Positions 17,803-25,730 of a stretch of 64,000 bases of DNA are shown piece after piece. Position 1 is the stretch's first letter. Every line of letters starts with the position of its first letter. This DNA is from Vibrio fluminensis (GTDB lineage Bacteria; Pseudomonadota; Gammaproteobacteria; Enterobacterales; Vibrionaceae), in the NCBI RefSeq assembly GCF_015278125.1, contig NZ_JADILO010000013.1, forward strand, positions 55,040 through 119,039. The letters run 5' to 3'. The notes below the pieces were generated by a model. That model saw only the letters and a program-made list of their open reading frames with translations, searched no databases and had not been told where the DNA came from. A program made the translations under genes and the position numbers.

Positions 17803-19419
17803 TTACGCCGCGACATATTGAGTGTTGATTTCGCTTTGCTCGTTATGTGGCTCACTCTGCAGCCCTGCCGTGAGCGTTAATCCCATCGGTTGGTCATTAA
17901 AAATGCGTGCATCCATTAGCTTAAGATCAGGGCTGATGAGCGGTTTGAATGCCATTTGTTGTAAGACATCTTTTTCCAAATCTACCCCAGGCGCGATTTC
18001 AATCAGCTCTAAGGTGGTTTCGCCCAATCTGAACACTGCGCGCTCGGTAATGTAGAGCACGGGTTTATGGTTACGTCTGGCGATATCGGCGGAAAACGTA
18101 ATTTGTTGCACTTGGTTGATAAGCTTTTGGATATGACCATCGTTGATGATTTTTAGCTCACCATTGCCAGTTTCAATTTCAAGCTTGCCTGCGGTAAAAG
18201 TGCCGCAGAAAAATACTTGCTTGGCATTTTGCGTAATATTGATAAAGCCACCGCAGCCCGCGATTTTGCTGCCAAACTTAGAGACGTTAAGGTTACCGAA
18301 TTGGTCGCATTCTGCTAAACCAAGGAAGGCCTGATCGATGCCGCCGCCGTCATAAAAATCAAACATTTGATCTTGAGTGATGACTGCTTCAGGAAACGCT
18401 GAGGCGCCAAAACTCAATCCACCAGCAGGCGTGCCCCCAATGGCGCCGGGTTCGACAGTCGCAATCATTTGATCGGTAATCCCTTCTTCATCAGTTACTT
18501 CGGCAATGACTTCCGGCACGCCGATACCGTAATTTAGGATCGCACCTTGTTTAAGCTCCATAGCGGCGCGTCGAGCAATGATTTTTTTCGCATCCAAACA
18601 GCGAATTGATGAAGCTTTCTCCGTGGCTTGGCCTCGTCCGCAATAGGCTGGGTTCATTGCCTCTGCGAAAGTCTGCATGTGCTCTTCAGGCTCTGCGATC
18701 ACTACCGCATTAACAAAGATACCCGGAATGCGCACTTGTTGCGGATCGAGCGTACCTGCTTTGACCAACTGCTTAACTTGTACAATAACGGTGCCACCCA
18801 AGTTGGTCACTAACTGAGCTGCGGCGAGGTTTTCTAAAAACAGGCACTCATCTTCCATGGTGATGTTGCCGTTTTCATCTGCGGTTGTGCCACGAAGTAA
18901 CGCCACATTTGGGTTGATCCGTTTGTAGAAGAGAAATTCTTCACCATCAATATTCATGACAGAAACGCGATCTTCTGTGGTGACTTGGTTGATCTTGCCG
19001 CCGCCAAGGCGAGGATCAACAAAGGTGCCCAAACCAACGTGAGATAAGGTGCCAGGTTTGCCTGCCGCGGAGTCGCGTAAAAGCTGAGCAATGACACCCT
19101 GCGGGAAGTTGTAGCCTTGAATTTGATCTTGATTGGCGAGTTGCTGCAATCTTGGGATCAGCCCCCAATGCCCACCACAAGCCATACTGACCATGCCAGG
19201 GTAGGAGAGGTGATTGGTCGCTTTATCGACGCCATTGCCCTGGCCGGCAGTGAAATAGAGTTCGAGGTTGTTAGGGTGGCCGGTGTTTAAATAGCGCTCA
19301 CCAACCGCTTTTTCGATCGCTTCAGGAACCACAGCGCCAATAAAGCCGCCGAGAATCACTCTGTCACCATCATTAATTAAGTTAGAAGCTTGTAGGGCTG
19401 TTAACACTTTTATTTTCAT
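17803..19419 (-). CDS. Acyl-CoA:carboxylate CoA-transferase (Pct/YdiF family)
   Basis: A 538-residue fused alpha-beta CoA-transferase. The N-terminal half has GGFIGAVVPEAIEKAVG; the C-terminal half has the catalytic glutamate in TVEPGAIGG (Glu323), which would form the glutamyl-CoA thioester. Members use acetate, propionate, butyrate, acetoacetate or 3-hydroxybutyrate. It leads the CoA-transferase - maoC - fabV run (spacings about 88 and 16 nt) and would activate an imported acid or release a product acid. Confidence 0.88.
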   Translation of the reverse strand: MKIKVLTALQASNLINDGDRVILGGFIGAVVPEAIEKAVGERYLNTGHPNNLELYFTAGQGNGVDKATNHLSYPGMVSMACGGHWGLIPRLQQLANQDQIQGYNFPQGVIAQLLRDSAAGKPGTLSHVGLGTFVDPRLGGGKINQVTTEDRVSVMNIDGEEFLFYKRINPNVALLRGTTADENGNITMEDECLFLENLAAAQLVTNLGGTVIVQVKQLVKAGTLDPQQVRIPGIFVNAVVIAEPEEHMQTFAEAMNPAYCGRGQATEKASSIRCLDAKKIIARRAAMELKQGAILNYGIGVPEVIAEVTDEEGITDQMIATVEPGAIGGTPAGGLSFGASAFPEAVITQDQMFDFYDGGGIDQAFLGLAECDQFGNLNVSKFGSKIAGCGGFINITQNAKQVFFCGTFTAGKLEIETGNGELKIINDGHIQKLINQVQQITFSADIARRNHKPVLYITERAVFRLGETTLELIEIAPGVDLEKDVLQQMAFKPLISPDLKLMDARIFNDQPMGLTLTAGLQSEPHNEQSEINTQYVAA

Positions 19420-19576
19420 TATTAGTTTTCCTTCTGGAAAAATATTATTGCTTTGAGCAGATGCTGCTTAGCTGATGGAAAAAGTGTATTGGCTTCTGAT
19501 TAATGAAAAAATAGACAATAAAAGGAAAGATAATTGCGTATAAGGGATAATATGAGTTAAGAGAAAGGCAAATAAA

Positions 19577-19598
19577 AAGAGCAACCTAGGTTACTCTT
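19577..19598 (-). terminator. Terminator after the LysR gene
   Basis: On the minus strand AAGAGTAACC / GGTTGCTCTT (one mismatch) is followed by TTTTATTTG, 11 nt past the LysR stop. Confidence 0.75.
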
Positions 19599-19608
19599 GA
19601 TGTGTGAG

Positions 19609-20517
19609 TTATTCCGCTTCAGAGATTTCTCTGACGCGCCTAATTAGGTAATCCTTAAAGTTGACGCAGCGCACGGGCATCTGCTTTCTTGGACGATAGT
19701 AGAGGCTAAATTCGAACTCACTGTTGGTGTACTCACGAAGTACAGGCATTAATGAACCATCGTTAAGCTCATTCTCAATTAAGCGCACTGGCAGATAGCC
19801 AATACCTCCGCCATTGAGTGCTACGGTTTTGATAAATTGGCTGTCTTCCACTTCGACGGTTTGTGAGATATTTACCGTGGTCATCTCACCATCTCGTTCA
19901 AAGACCCACTTACTGCCACCAACCAAGGTCGAGGCATACAGGCAGTTGTGACGGCGCAAATCTTCTGGTTGCTCAGGCTCACCATATTTTTCAACGTATT
20001 GCGGTGAGCAACATGCCATCAGCGGGTATTTCAGCAGTGAACGCTTGACCAACAAGCTGTCTTTTTCTTGAAAACCTTGATAGATGGCACTGGCTCGAAT
20101 AGCAAAATCAATCTCATCGATATGATCCATATCGAAGGCCGTTTCTAGGATACGAAAGGTGACATGCGGGTGTTGTTGCAGATATTCACCGACGATGGTA
20201 CCGAGAAAATCACGGGCAAAAAGTGGGGTAGAGGCGATACGAATGATGCCTCGATCGTCATTTCCGAGGTTTTGTATTTCAGTAAATATCTCATCTATTT
20301 CACTATTTACGCGATTAAAGCGTTCAAACAAACGTAATCCCGCTTGTGTTGGCACCACTTTGCGCGTTGAACGCTTGAGCAAGCTGATCCCCATACTCTC
20401 TTCGAGTTCGATGATCCAACGGCTTCCCGCTGATGCAGATATGCCATAGTGCTTCGCCGCAAGGCTAAATGAACCTGTACGGACAACATGGAGGAAATAG
20501 ACGATTTTATCGAGCAT
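19609..20517 (-). CDS. LysR family regulator of the C4 acyl-CoA cluster
   Basis: A 302-residue LysR protein: helix-turn-helix at about 15-45 (TGSFSLAAKHYGISASAGSRWIIELEE) and a ligand domain with GIIRIASTPLFARDFL. It is divergent from the acetoacetyl-CoA reductase/thiolase pair and upstream of the CoA-transferase run on its own strand, so it sits between the two halves of the pathway. The ligand is probably an acid or CoA ester of that pathway, by position only. Confidence 0.87.
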   Translation of the reverse strand: MLDKIVYFLHVVRTGSFSLAAKHYGISASAGSRWIIELEESMGISLLKRSTRKVVPTQAGLRLFERFNRVNSEIDEIFTEIQNLGNDDRGIIRIASTPLFARDFLGTIVGEYLQQHPHVTFRILETAFDMDHIDEIDFAIRASAIYQGFQEKDSLLVKRSLLKYPLMACCSPQYVEKYGEPEQPEDLRRHNCLYASTLVGGSKWVFERDGEMTTVNISQTVEVEDSQFIKTVALNGGGIGYLPVRLIENELNDGSLMPVLREYTNSEFEFSLYYRPRKQMPVRCVNFKDYLIRRVREISEAE

Positions 20518-20590
20518 AGTAGCGACCTTAATTATTGCATTTACAGCGCAATAAATTTATAGCTCAGCTAAGAATTCGAGAACATCTCCT

Positions 20591-20610
20591 TAGTTAATAT
20601 TAGCTAACTA
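20591..20610. promoter_or_regulatory. Inverted repeat, candidate LysR site
   Basis: TAGTTA-N8-TAACTA lies 74 bp from the LysR start and 212 bp from the reductase start, in the 304-bp divergent region that otherwise holds no gene. Confidence 0.5.
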
Positions 20611-20821
20611 GGTCAAAATTTCTTGTTTAATCATGTCAGTCTCGTTTAGTACAAACAAAGTTATGCTTGGTTTTCAATATTAAATTATCCCTTTTTTGCA
20701 ATAGTGTTTTGAATTGGAATCAGTCAACAAAGCGCCATTCACTTCATAGAATAGGTTCACCTACTGCGAATAAAACTATGCCAAGACATAGCCTCGCACC
20801 CTATCAAAATAAGGTGAAATT

Positions 20822-21556
20822 ATGCTTACCAATAAAATCTGTATCGTAACTGGAGGCGCTCAAGGAATTGGTCGCTGTATCGTTGAAACATTCGCGAAGC
20901 AACATGCTGCCATGGTCTATGCATGCGACATGAACACGCAAGTCGCTCAAGAGTTAGAAGAGCAGTATGACAATGTCAAAGTGAAACAATTGAATGTTTG
21001 TGATCGTGCCGCGATACAAGGTTTAGTGGAGGAGATCCAAGCTGCGCATGGCAAAGTCGATGTGCTGGTCAATAACGCAGGGATCACTCGCGATAACTTG
21101 CTTGATCGTATGACAGAAGATGATTGGGATCTGGTGATCAACGTTAACCTAAAGGGTGTGTTTAATATGACTCAAGCTGTTGCCCCAGTGATGATCGAAA
21201 ACGGTGCTGGATCGATCATTACGATGTCTTCGGTTGTGGGTACAGATGGCAACATCGGTCAAAGTAATTACGGCGCAACTAAAGGTGGTGTTATTGCGAT
21301 GACCAAAGGCTGGGCAAAAGAATTTTCTCGCAAAGGTGCACAAGTACGTGCGAACTGCGTAGCGCCTGGGTTTATTGAAACGCCAATGACAGTGGATTTG
21401 CCAGAGAAAGTGTTGGATTACATGAAATCAAAAACGCCGCTGGGTCGTATGGGTAAACCCGAAGATATTGCCAATGGCGTGGCGTTTCTAGCCAGCGATA
21501 GTGCAAGTTTTATTACCGGTCAGACGTTGAAAATTGATGGCGGTTTGGTGATTTAA
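20822..21556 (+). CDS. phaB: Acetoacetyl-CoA reductase (PhaB/FabG-type SDR)
   Basis: A 244-residue short-chain dehydrogenase. The cofactor motif is GGAQGIG (11-17), the NNAG motif follows, and the catalytic residues are Ser136, Tyr150 and Lys154. It would reduce acetoacetyl-CoA to (R)-3-hydroxybutyryl-CoA. FabG-type activity on ACP substrates is the main alternative, but the thiolase 12 nt downstream argues for CoA substrates. Confidence 0.87.
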   Translation: MLTNKICIVTGGAQGIGRCIVETFAKQHAAMVYACDMNTQVAQELEEQYDNVKVKQLNVCDRAAIQGLVEEIQAAHGKVDVLVNNAGITRDNLLDRMTEDDWDLVINVNLKGVFNMTQAVAPVMIENGAGSIITMSSVVGTDGNIGQSNYGATKGGVIAMTKGWAKEFSRKGAQVRANCVAPGFIETPMTVDLPEKVLDYMKSKTPLGRMGKPEDIANGVAFLASDSASFITGQTLKIDGGLVI

Positions 21557-21568
21557 GAGGGCAGTAAG

Positions 21569-22780
21569 ATGAGAAAAGTTTATATCGTTGCTGCTAAGCG
21601 CACTGCGTTAGGTAGTTTTGGCGGCAGCCTCGCGGCTATCCCTGCTTGTAAGCTTGGTGGACATGCAATTCGCGCGGCGTTGCAACAAGCGAACGTAGTA
21701 CCTGAATTAGTCGATGAAGTTATTGTTGGTAATGTACTTGGCGCAGGGCAAGGAATGGGACCAGGTCGTCAAGCCGCCAAGTTTGCGGGGGTGCCTGATT
21801 CAGTACCCGCTTATACGTTGAATATGATTTGCGGCAGTGGGATGAAAACCGTAATGGAAGCGGCGAGTAAGATCAAAGCTGGGGATGCCGATTTGGTCGT
21901 TGCTGCCGGGATGGAGAATATGTCGAGCGCTCCTTATGTGCTGGATGGTAAAAACCGCTTTGGCAGTAAAATGGGTCATCAACAACTGCTTGATACCATG
22001 ATTAACGATGGTCTGACCGATGCGTTTAATCAGTACCATATGGGGATGACGGCAGAAAACATTGCCGATAAGTACCAGATTAGCCGCCAGACTCAAGATG
22101 AGTTTGCCTTATGTAGCCAACAGCGAGCGGTAGAAGCGATCAATGCGGGTCGATTCAATGATGAAATTGTTCCTATTGAGGTTATGCAGCGACGCCAAAT
22201 GATCAGCTTTGCTCAAGATGAATATCCGCGTCATGATGCTTCTATTGAGAGCCTAGGAAAGCTTAGACCGGCGTTTAGGAAAGAGGGCAGTGTGACGGCA
22301 GGGAATGCATCGGGCATCAATGATGGCGGTGTCGCATTTGTGCTTGCTTCGGCTGATGCAGTCGCTATTCATCAGCTTAAGCCGTTGGCTGAGATCGTAA
22401 GTTACGGTCAAGGTGGGCTTGATCCGGCGTATATGGGGTTAGGCCCTGTGCCTGCGGTAGAGCAAGCTTTGGACCGCGCACAAATGACCTTGGCAGATAT
22501 GCAGTTACTTGAATTAAATGAGGCGTTTGCAGCGCAAGCACTTGGCGTAATGCACGGTTTGAGTGAAAAGTATCAATTGCCTATGACATGGTTCGATGAC
22601 AAAACCAACGTTAATGGTGGCGCAATTGCGCTTGGGCATCCGTTAGGTGCATCTGGTGGCCGTATTTTGACGACCTTGCTTTATGAGATGGATAAGCGTC
22701 AACTGGAGTATGGTTTAGCGTCATTGTGTATTGGTGGCGGCATGGGCACTGCGATAGTGATCAAAAAACTATCGGCGTAA
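21569..22780 (+). CDS. phaA: Acetyl-CoA C-acetyltransferase (biosynthetic-type thiolase)
   Basis: A 403-residue thiolase with the nucleophile Cys88 (NMICGSGMK), His357 (GGAIALGHPLGASGGR) and the acid-base Cys387 (CIGGGMG). Length and motifs fit AtoB/PhaA acetoacetyl-CoA thiolases. In either direction it links acetyl-CoA and acetoacetyl-CoA. It ends the divergent reductase-thiolase operon at a strong terminator. Confidence 0.92.
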   Translation: MRKVYIVAAKRTALGSFGGSLAAIPACKLGGHAIRAALQQANVVPELVDEVIVGNVLGAGQGMGPGRQAAKFAGVPDSVPAYTLNMICGSGMKTVMEAASKIKAGDADLVVAAGMENMSSAPYVLDGKNRFGSKMGHQQLLDTMINDGLTDAFNQYHMGMTAENIADKYQISRQTQDEFALCSQQRAVEAINAGRFNDEIVPIEVMQRRQMISFAQDEYPRHDASIESLGKLRPAFRKEGSVTAGNASGINDGGVAFVLASADAVAIHQLKPLAEIVSYGQGGLDPAYMGLGPVPAVEQALDRAQMTLADMQLLELNEAFAAQALGVMHGLSEKYQLPMTWFDDKTNVNGGAIALGHPLGASGGRILTTLLYEMDKRQLEYGLASLCIGGGMGTAIVIKKLSA

Positions 22781-22803
22781 TTCAACGTAAATATTGATTT
22801 GCC

Positions 22804-22834
22804 AAAAAGCGGTGAGTTTAAATCACCGCTTTTT
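22804..22834. terminator. Terminator after the thiolase gene
   Basis: AAAAAGCGGTGA / TCACCGCTTTTT with a 7-nt loop. It matches the hairpin at 12329-12357 in all but one loop base and stem length. Confidence 0.87.
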
Positions 22835-22849
22835 CTGTACTCTTAAGAC

Positions 22850-22923
22850 CTCTCACATCTCTAATCATCTATTCTCACATCTTTAGCTTCAAACTCTCAG
22901 ATCTATAACTCTCATATCTCATT
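22850..22923. repeat. Imperfect TCTCANATCT repeats
   Basis: Variants of TCTCACATCT, TCTCAGATCT and TCTCATATCTC recur four times between the terminator and the 3' end of the TrmO-like gene. They are degenerate and unevenly spaced. Confidence 0.4.
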
Positions 22924-23310
22924 TCTCTCTTGATAAATTGCTGGTTTTATATCGAGTAAAGGCGTGCCGTTTAAGCAATCTAACCCTCTGACAATCAGAT
23001 AGTCTTCACCAATCTCCTCAATCGGAAGAATAGCCGCACCAATAGGATTAGGACGGTGTGGTGAGCGGAGTGCAAACGTGCCTACTGGTTGTCCTTGTCT
23101 ACTTTGCAGCATGAGATCGCGCTTCGCCTGCTCAAGCCAGTAAAGAATAAGAATGGGCTGCCCTTTCGCGAGACCGGTTAGAGCACTTTGGTATTGATCA
23201 TCTAGCTGAATGCGGCAAGGGCTTTGATGTTGATGGATGTTATGTGGACATGCATCAAGGGTTGCAAAAGGAGTTTGGATGGTGCCGATGTAGTTTAAAA
23301 CATTATTCAT
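22912..23310 (-). CDS. TrmO/TsaA-like SAM-binding protein
   Basis: A 132-residue member of the TrmO (YaeB, UPF0066) fold: IGTIQTPFATL at the start, GTFALRSPHRPNPIGA as the SAM-site signature, and NGTPLLDIKPAI. Full-length TrmO, which methylates t6A37 of tRNA(Thr), is about 235 residues; this is the short, single-domain form whose role is less clear. The start at 23310 has GAGGAA upstream, and it follows the EamA stop by 4 nt, so the two are one operon. Confidence 0.82.
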   Translation of the reverse strand: MNNVLNYIGTIQTPFATLDACPHNIHQHQSPCRIQLDDQYQSALTGLAKGQPILILYWLEQAKRDLMLQSRQGQPVGTFALRSPHRPNPIGAAILPIEEIGEDYLIVRGLDCLNGTPLLDIKPAIYQERNEI

Positions 23311-23314
23311 GGCG

Positions 23315-24196
23315 TTATTCCTCACGCATTGAAATTAAGCTATAGAAAAACAGAGTGATTAAGATGATGGCTCCGCCAATTAAGCTTGCGTTGGCTGGTA
23401 TTTCAGCGAAGAAAATTAGTGCCCAAATTGGAGCGAGAACCGTTTCTAGCATTAATGTCATTGAGACTTCAGCAGAGGTAATGTAGCGCGTGGCAACCAT
23501 TGAAAATACGCGCCCTAGCGGTGCTGTAAGCAATCCCATTGCTGCCATGATCAGCCAAGTCTCTAAGCTATATTCGCTGGGAGCGGCAAAGGAAAACATC
23601 ACGATTGCCAGTAGCAATCCACCTAAGCCAACAGCAGCTAAGCGACTAACGTGATGAAATTTGCGTAGTAAGGTAAACATTAGCGAAACACAGATCACGG
23701 AGAACAGGGCAAGTAGATCACCAAGCCAGTAGCCGGAACCAAATGATCCTGAAACCACCACACTAATACCGATCATCACTGCGATGATCGCTACTACGGT
23801 TGAACGGTTGATCTTTTCTTTCAACATTAGCCAACTGAACATCGCGGCGATGGCAGGCGTGGCACTTAAGATGATAAATGTGTTCGCGACCGAGGTATTT
23901 TTGAGACTAAATACCAAGCCGGAAGCGCTCCCCACCATAAGTATCCCCGCAATCAGCAATGGCCAACCGCTCTGTTTAACGGCTTGTCTGATTCCGCGTT
24001 TATCATTGATTTTAAGCAAGATCGGCATTGAGATAGCACTGAATAAGCCAAATAAAAAAGCGGTATCGAAGCCACTGACGTTGGCGTAGCGAATAAATAT
24101 CGGATCTAGGCTCATTAGCATTGCGCCACCAATCGCGAGCAAAAAACCATGACGGCGGGTTGGGTTTGGCTGGGTTATGTCGCTAGTTAAGTTCAT
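23315..24196 (-). CDS. EamA/DMT family transporter
   Basis: A 293-residue protein with ten hydrophobic helices in two EamA repeats (ISMPILLK..., NTFIILSATPAIAAMFSWLMLKEK and the second-half AEVSMTLMLETVLAPIWALIFF). It is a drug/metabolite-type exporter of unknown substrate. The start at 24196 is chosen because upstream in-frame sequence overlaps the operator region and the divergent promoter. The TetR next door probably represses it. Confidence 0.85.
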   Translation of the reverse strand: MNLTSDITQPNPTRRHGFLLAIGGAMLMSLDPIFIRYANVSGFDTAFLFGLFSAISMPILLKINDKRGIRQAVKQSGWPLLIAGILMVGSASGLVFSLKNTSVANTFIILSATPAIAAMFSWLMLKEKINRSTVVAIIAVMIGISVVVSGSFGSGYWLGDLLALFSVICVSLMFTLLRKFHHVSRLAAVGLGGLLLAIVMFSFAAPSEYSLETWLIMAAMGLLTAPLGRVFSMVATRYITSAEVSMTLMLETVLAPIWALIFFAEIPANASLIGGAIILITLFFYSLISMREE

Positions 24197-24215
24197 GAGA
24201 ATTACTCTTATTAAT

Positions 24216-24284
24216 AAATCATACCGATGAGTATGATTTTGTGTCTCGCTTGAGTCAAGAGAAATCATACCGTATAGTATGATT
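24216..24284. promoter_or_regulatory. Two TetR operators
   Basis: AAATCATAC-N6-GTATGATTT (24216-24239) and AATCATAC-N6-GTATGATT (24263-24284), centres 46 bp apart, between the divergent EamA and TetR starts. Confidence 0.8.
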
Positions 24285-24317
24285 GTTATTTGGCAGTAAA
24301 CTGAGCAAGTCGAGTTG

Positions 24318-24899
24318 ATGAGTAAGATTGAACAGAATAGACAAAGAAAAAAGCAGGCGATATTAAGCTCAGCGAGAGAGAGTTTTCTTTTGGAAGGATA
24401 TGTCGCGACTAGCGTGGATGAAATTGCGAGTCGAGCACAGATCACTAAGCAGACGTTGTATCGCTATTTTGCTTCCAAACAAGAATTGTTTGAGGCGACA
24501 CTGCATGATATTGCGAGCCAGCACGACCAGTCATATGTAGAAGCATTGCAACAAAATGATGTTCGTATGGCGCTGGTTAGTTTCGCTGAAGGCTTTGTAC
24601 AATTTCACCTTTCAACCGAGCACCTGGCAACCTATCGATTACTAGTAAACGAAAGTGTCCAAGCGCCCGAAATGGTGCAAAGCTTCTTTGAAGTGGGACC
24701 TGACTCGACAGAGCAAGTATTAGCGGATTTTATGCAGCAGCATTTCCCGCAGCACGTTGATAAAACCGAACTTTGGCTAGCAATGTTACTCGCGCCGAGA
24801 AATGGTGCTTTGCTTGGGATGCAAAACTTAAATGAGCAACAGATTAAGCAACATGCCGAAAAAGCGACGGACTTTTTCTTAGCGGCTTTGTCAGCTTAA
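24318..24899 (+). CDS. TetR family transcriptional regulator
   Basis: A 193-residue repressor with an N-terminal helix-turn-helix (TSVDEIASRAQITKQTLYRYFASKQELF at about 26-54) and a helical ligand domain close to the AefR/TetR_C type. The ATG at 24318 follows a possible TTG at 24315. Two matching palindromes lie upstream. The target is the divergent EamA exporter and TrmO-like pair. Confidence 0.88.
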   Translation: MSKIEQNRQRKKQAILSSARESFLLEGYVATSVDEIASRAQITKQTLYRYFASKQELFEATLHDIASQHDQSYVEALQQNDVRMALVSFAEGFVQFHLSTEHLATYRLLVNESVQAPEMVQSFFEVGPDSTEQVLADFMQQHFPQHVDKTELWLAMLLAPRNGALLGMQNLNEQQIKQHAEKATDFFLAALSA

Positions 24900-24946
24900 A
24901 CGATGATGCCCTTAGTTGGGACAAGATACTGATTCAAAGAGCCCTG

Positions 24947-24973
24947 CGCTCTCAATCCTAGGTTTTGAGAGCG
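24947..24973. other. Hairpin after the TetR gene
   Basis: CGCTCTCAA / TTGAGAGCG with a 9-nt loop and no T-run. The rest of the 300-bp gap holds only a parS2 site and the next gene's promoter. Confidence 0.5.
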
Positions 24974-25072
24974 AGTGGCTGACTCTTATAGCGGTTAATT
25001 AAACCGTTACCACCGATTTTTGTTTACTGTATCGGCGTAAATTTGTCTTCTGTCGGTAAATTATATGTCGAT

Positions 25073-25087
25073 GTTTACAATGTAAAT
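25073..25087. repeat. parS2: parS2 site
   Basis: GTTTACAATGTAAAT fits NTTTACANTGTAAAN and is the most distant copy seen, about 24 kb from parB2. Confidence 0.8.
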
Positions 25088-25143
25088 TGAATATTTTTTG
25101 TCAGACTTGTCGCATGAGATTTGGCGTTTAATTGAGCAATTCA

Positions 25144-25195
25144 TTGACAAGGTAGAATGAACGCTTTACTTTAAAGGTAGAGTAAACGTTCTACC
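25144..25195 (+). promoter_or_regulatory. Promoter with overlapping TetR operator
   Basis: TTGACA (25144-25149), 17-bp spacer, then TACTTT. Just downstream GGTAGAGTAAACGTTCTACC (25176-25195) is an inverted repeat ending 13 bp before the TetR start; a related GGTAGAA half lies in the spacer. Confidence 0.7.
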
Positions 25196-25208
25196 TGAGG
25201 TTAAATTT

Positions 25209-25730
25209 ATGCTTAAACATCAAATTGCAGCGGATCTGGAGAAAGCCTTCAGCCAATTCGGTTTTGCAGAACCGAGCGTGTCACAGCTAAAAGATGCCTG
25301 TAATGTCAGCTTAAGAACGCTCTACAAATACTATTCCTCAAAAGAGCAGATGATTGCTGCGGCTTTAGAGCACCGTCATCAGCGCTATATTCAGTTTTTG
25401 CTCGAAGACAACCGCGCAACAGGGTTAGAAGGCGTGTTGATTATTTTCGATAAATTGGCGGTTTGGATGCGTGAATTTGCCCCTAATGGCTGCATGTCGA
25501 GCAATGCTGTGGCGGCTTTTCCTGACAATAGTGAAATCCGACAAGCTGTCACAAGGCATAAACTCGACGTGCTGGAATTATTGAGTGAAAAAAGCCAGCA
25601 GCCTCAAGTTGCAACTCACTTGTTGCTAATCCATGAAGGTATTTCAAACTCATGGACTGTGTTGGGTGAGCAATCAATAGTCAGTGCAAAACAATTGGCG
25701 ACTACGTTATTACATGGAGAAGTACAATAA
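25209..25730 (+). CDS. TetR family transcriptional regulator
   Basis: A 173-residue repressor. The helix-turn-helix is PSVSQLKDACNVSLRTLYKYYSSKEQMIAAAL. The ligand domain carries GCMSSNAV, a segment common in TetR proteins paired with quinone or alcohol oxidoreductases. Its stop codon overlaps the next start (TAATG), so it is co-transcribed and probably controls both genes through the operator just upstream. Confidence 0.87.
   Translation: MLKHQIAADLEKAFSQFGFAEPSVSQLKDACNVSLRTLYKYYSSKEQMIAAALEHRHQRYIQFLLEDNRATGLEGVLIIFDKLAVWMREFAPNGCMSSNAVAAFPDNSEIRQAVTRHKLDVLELLSEKSQQPQVATHLLLIHEGISNSWTVLGEQSIVSAKQLATTLLHGEVQ

Noticed and set aside
22850..22923. CRISPR-like or integron attC repeat from TCTCANATCT copies
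   Set aside because: Repeats are short, degenerate and irregularly spaced, with no cas genes and no attC core sites.
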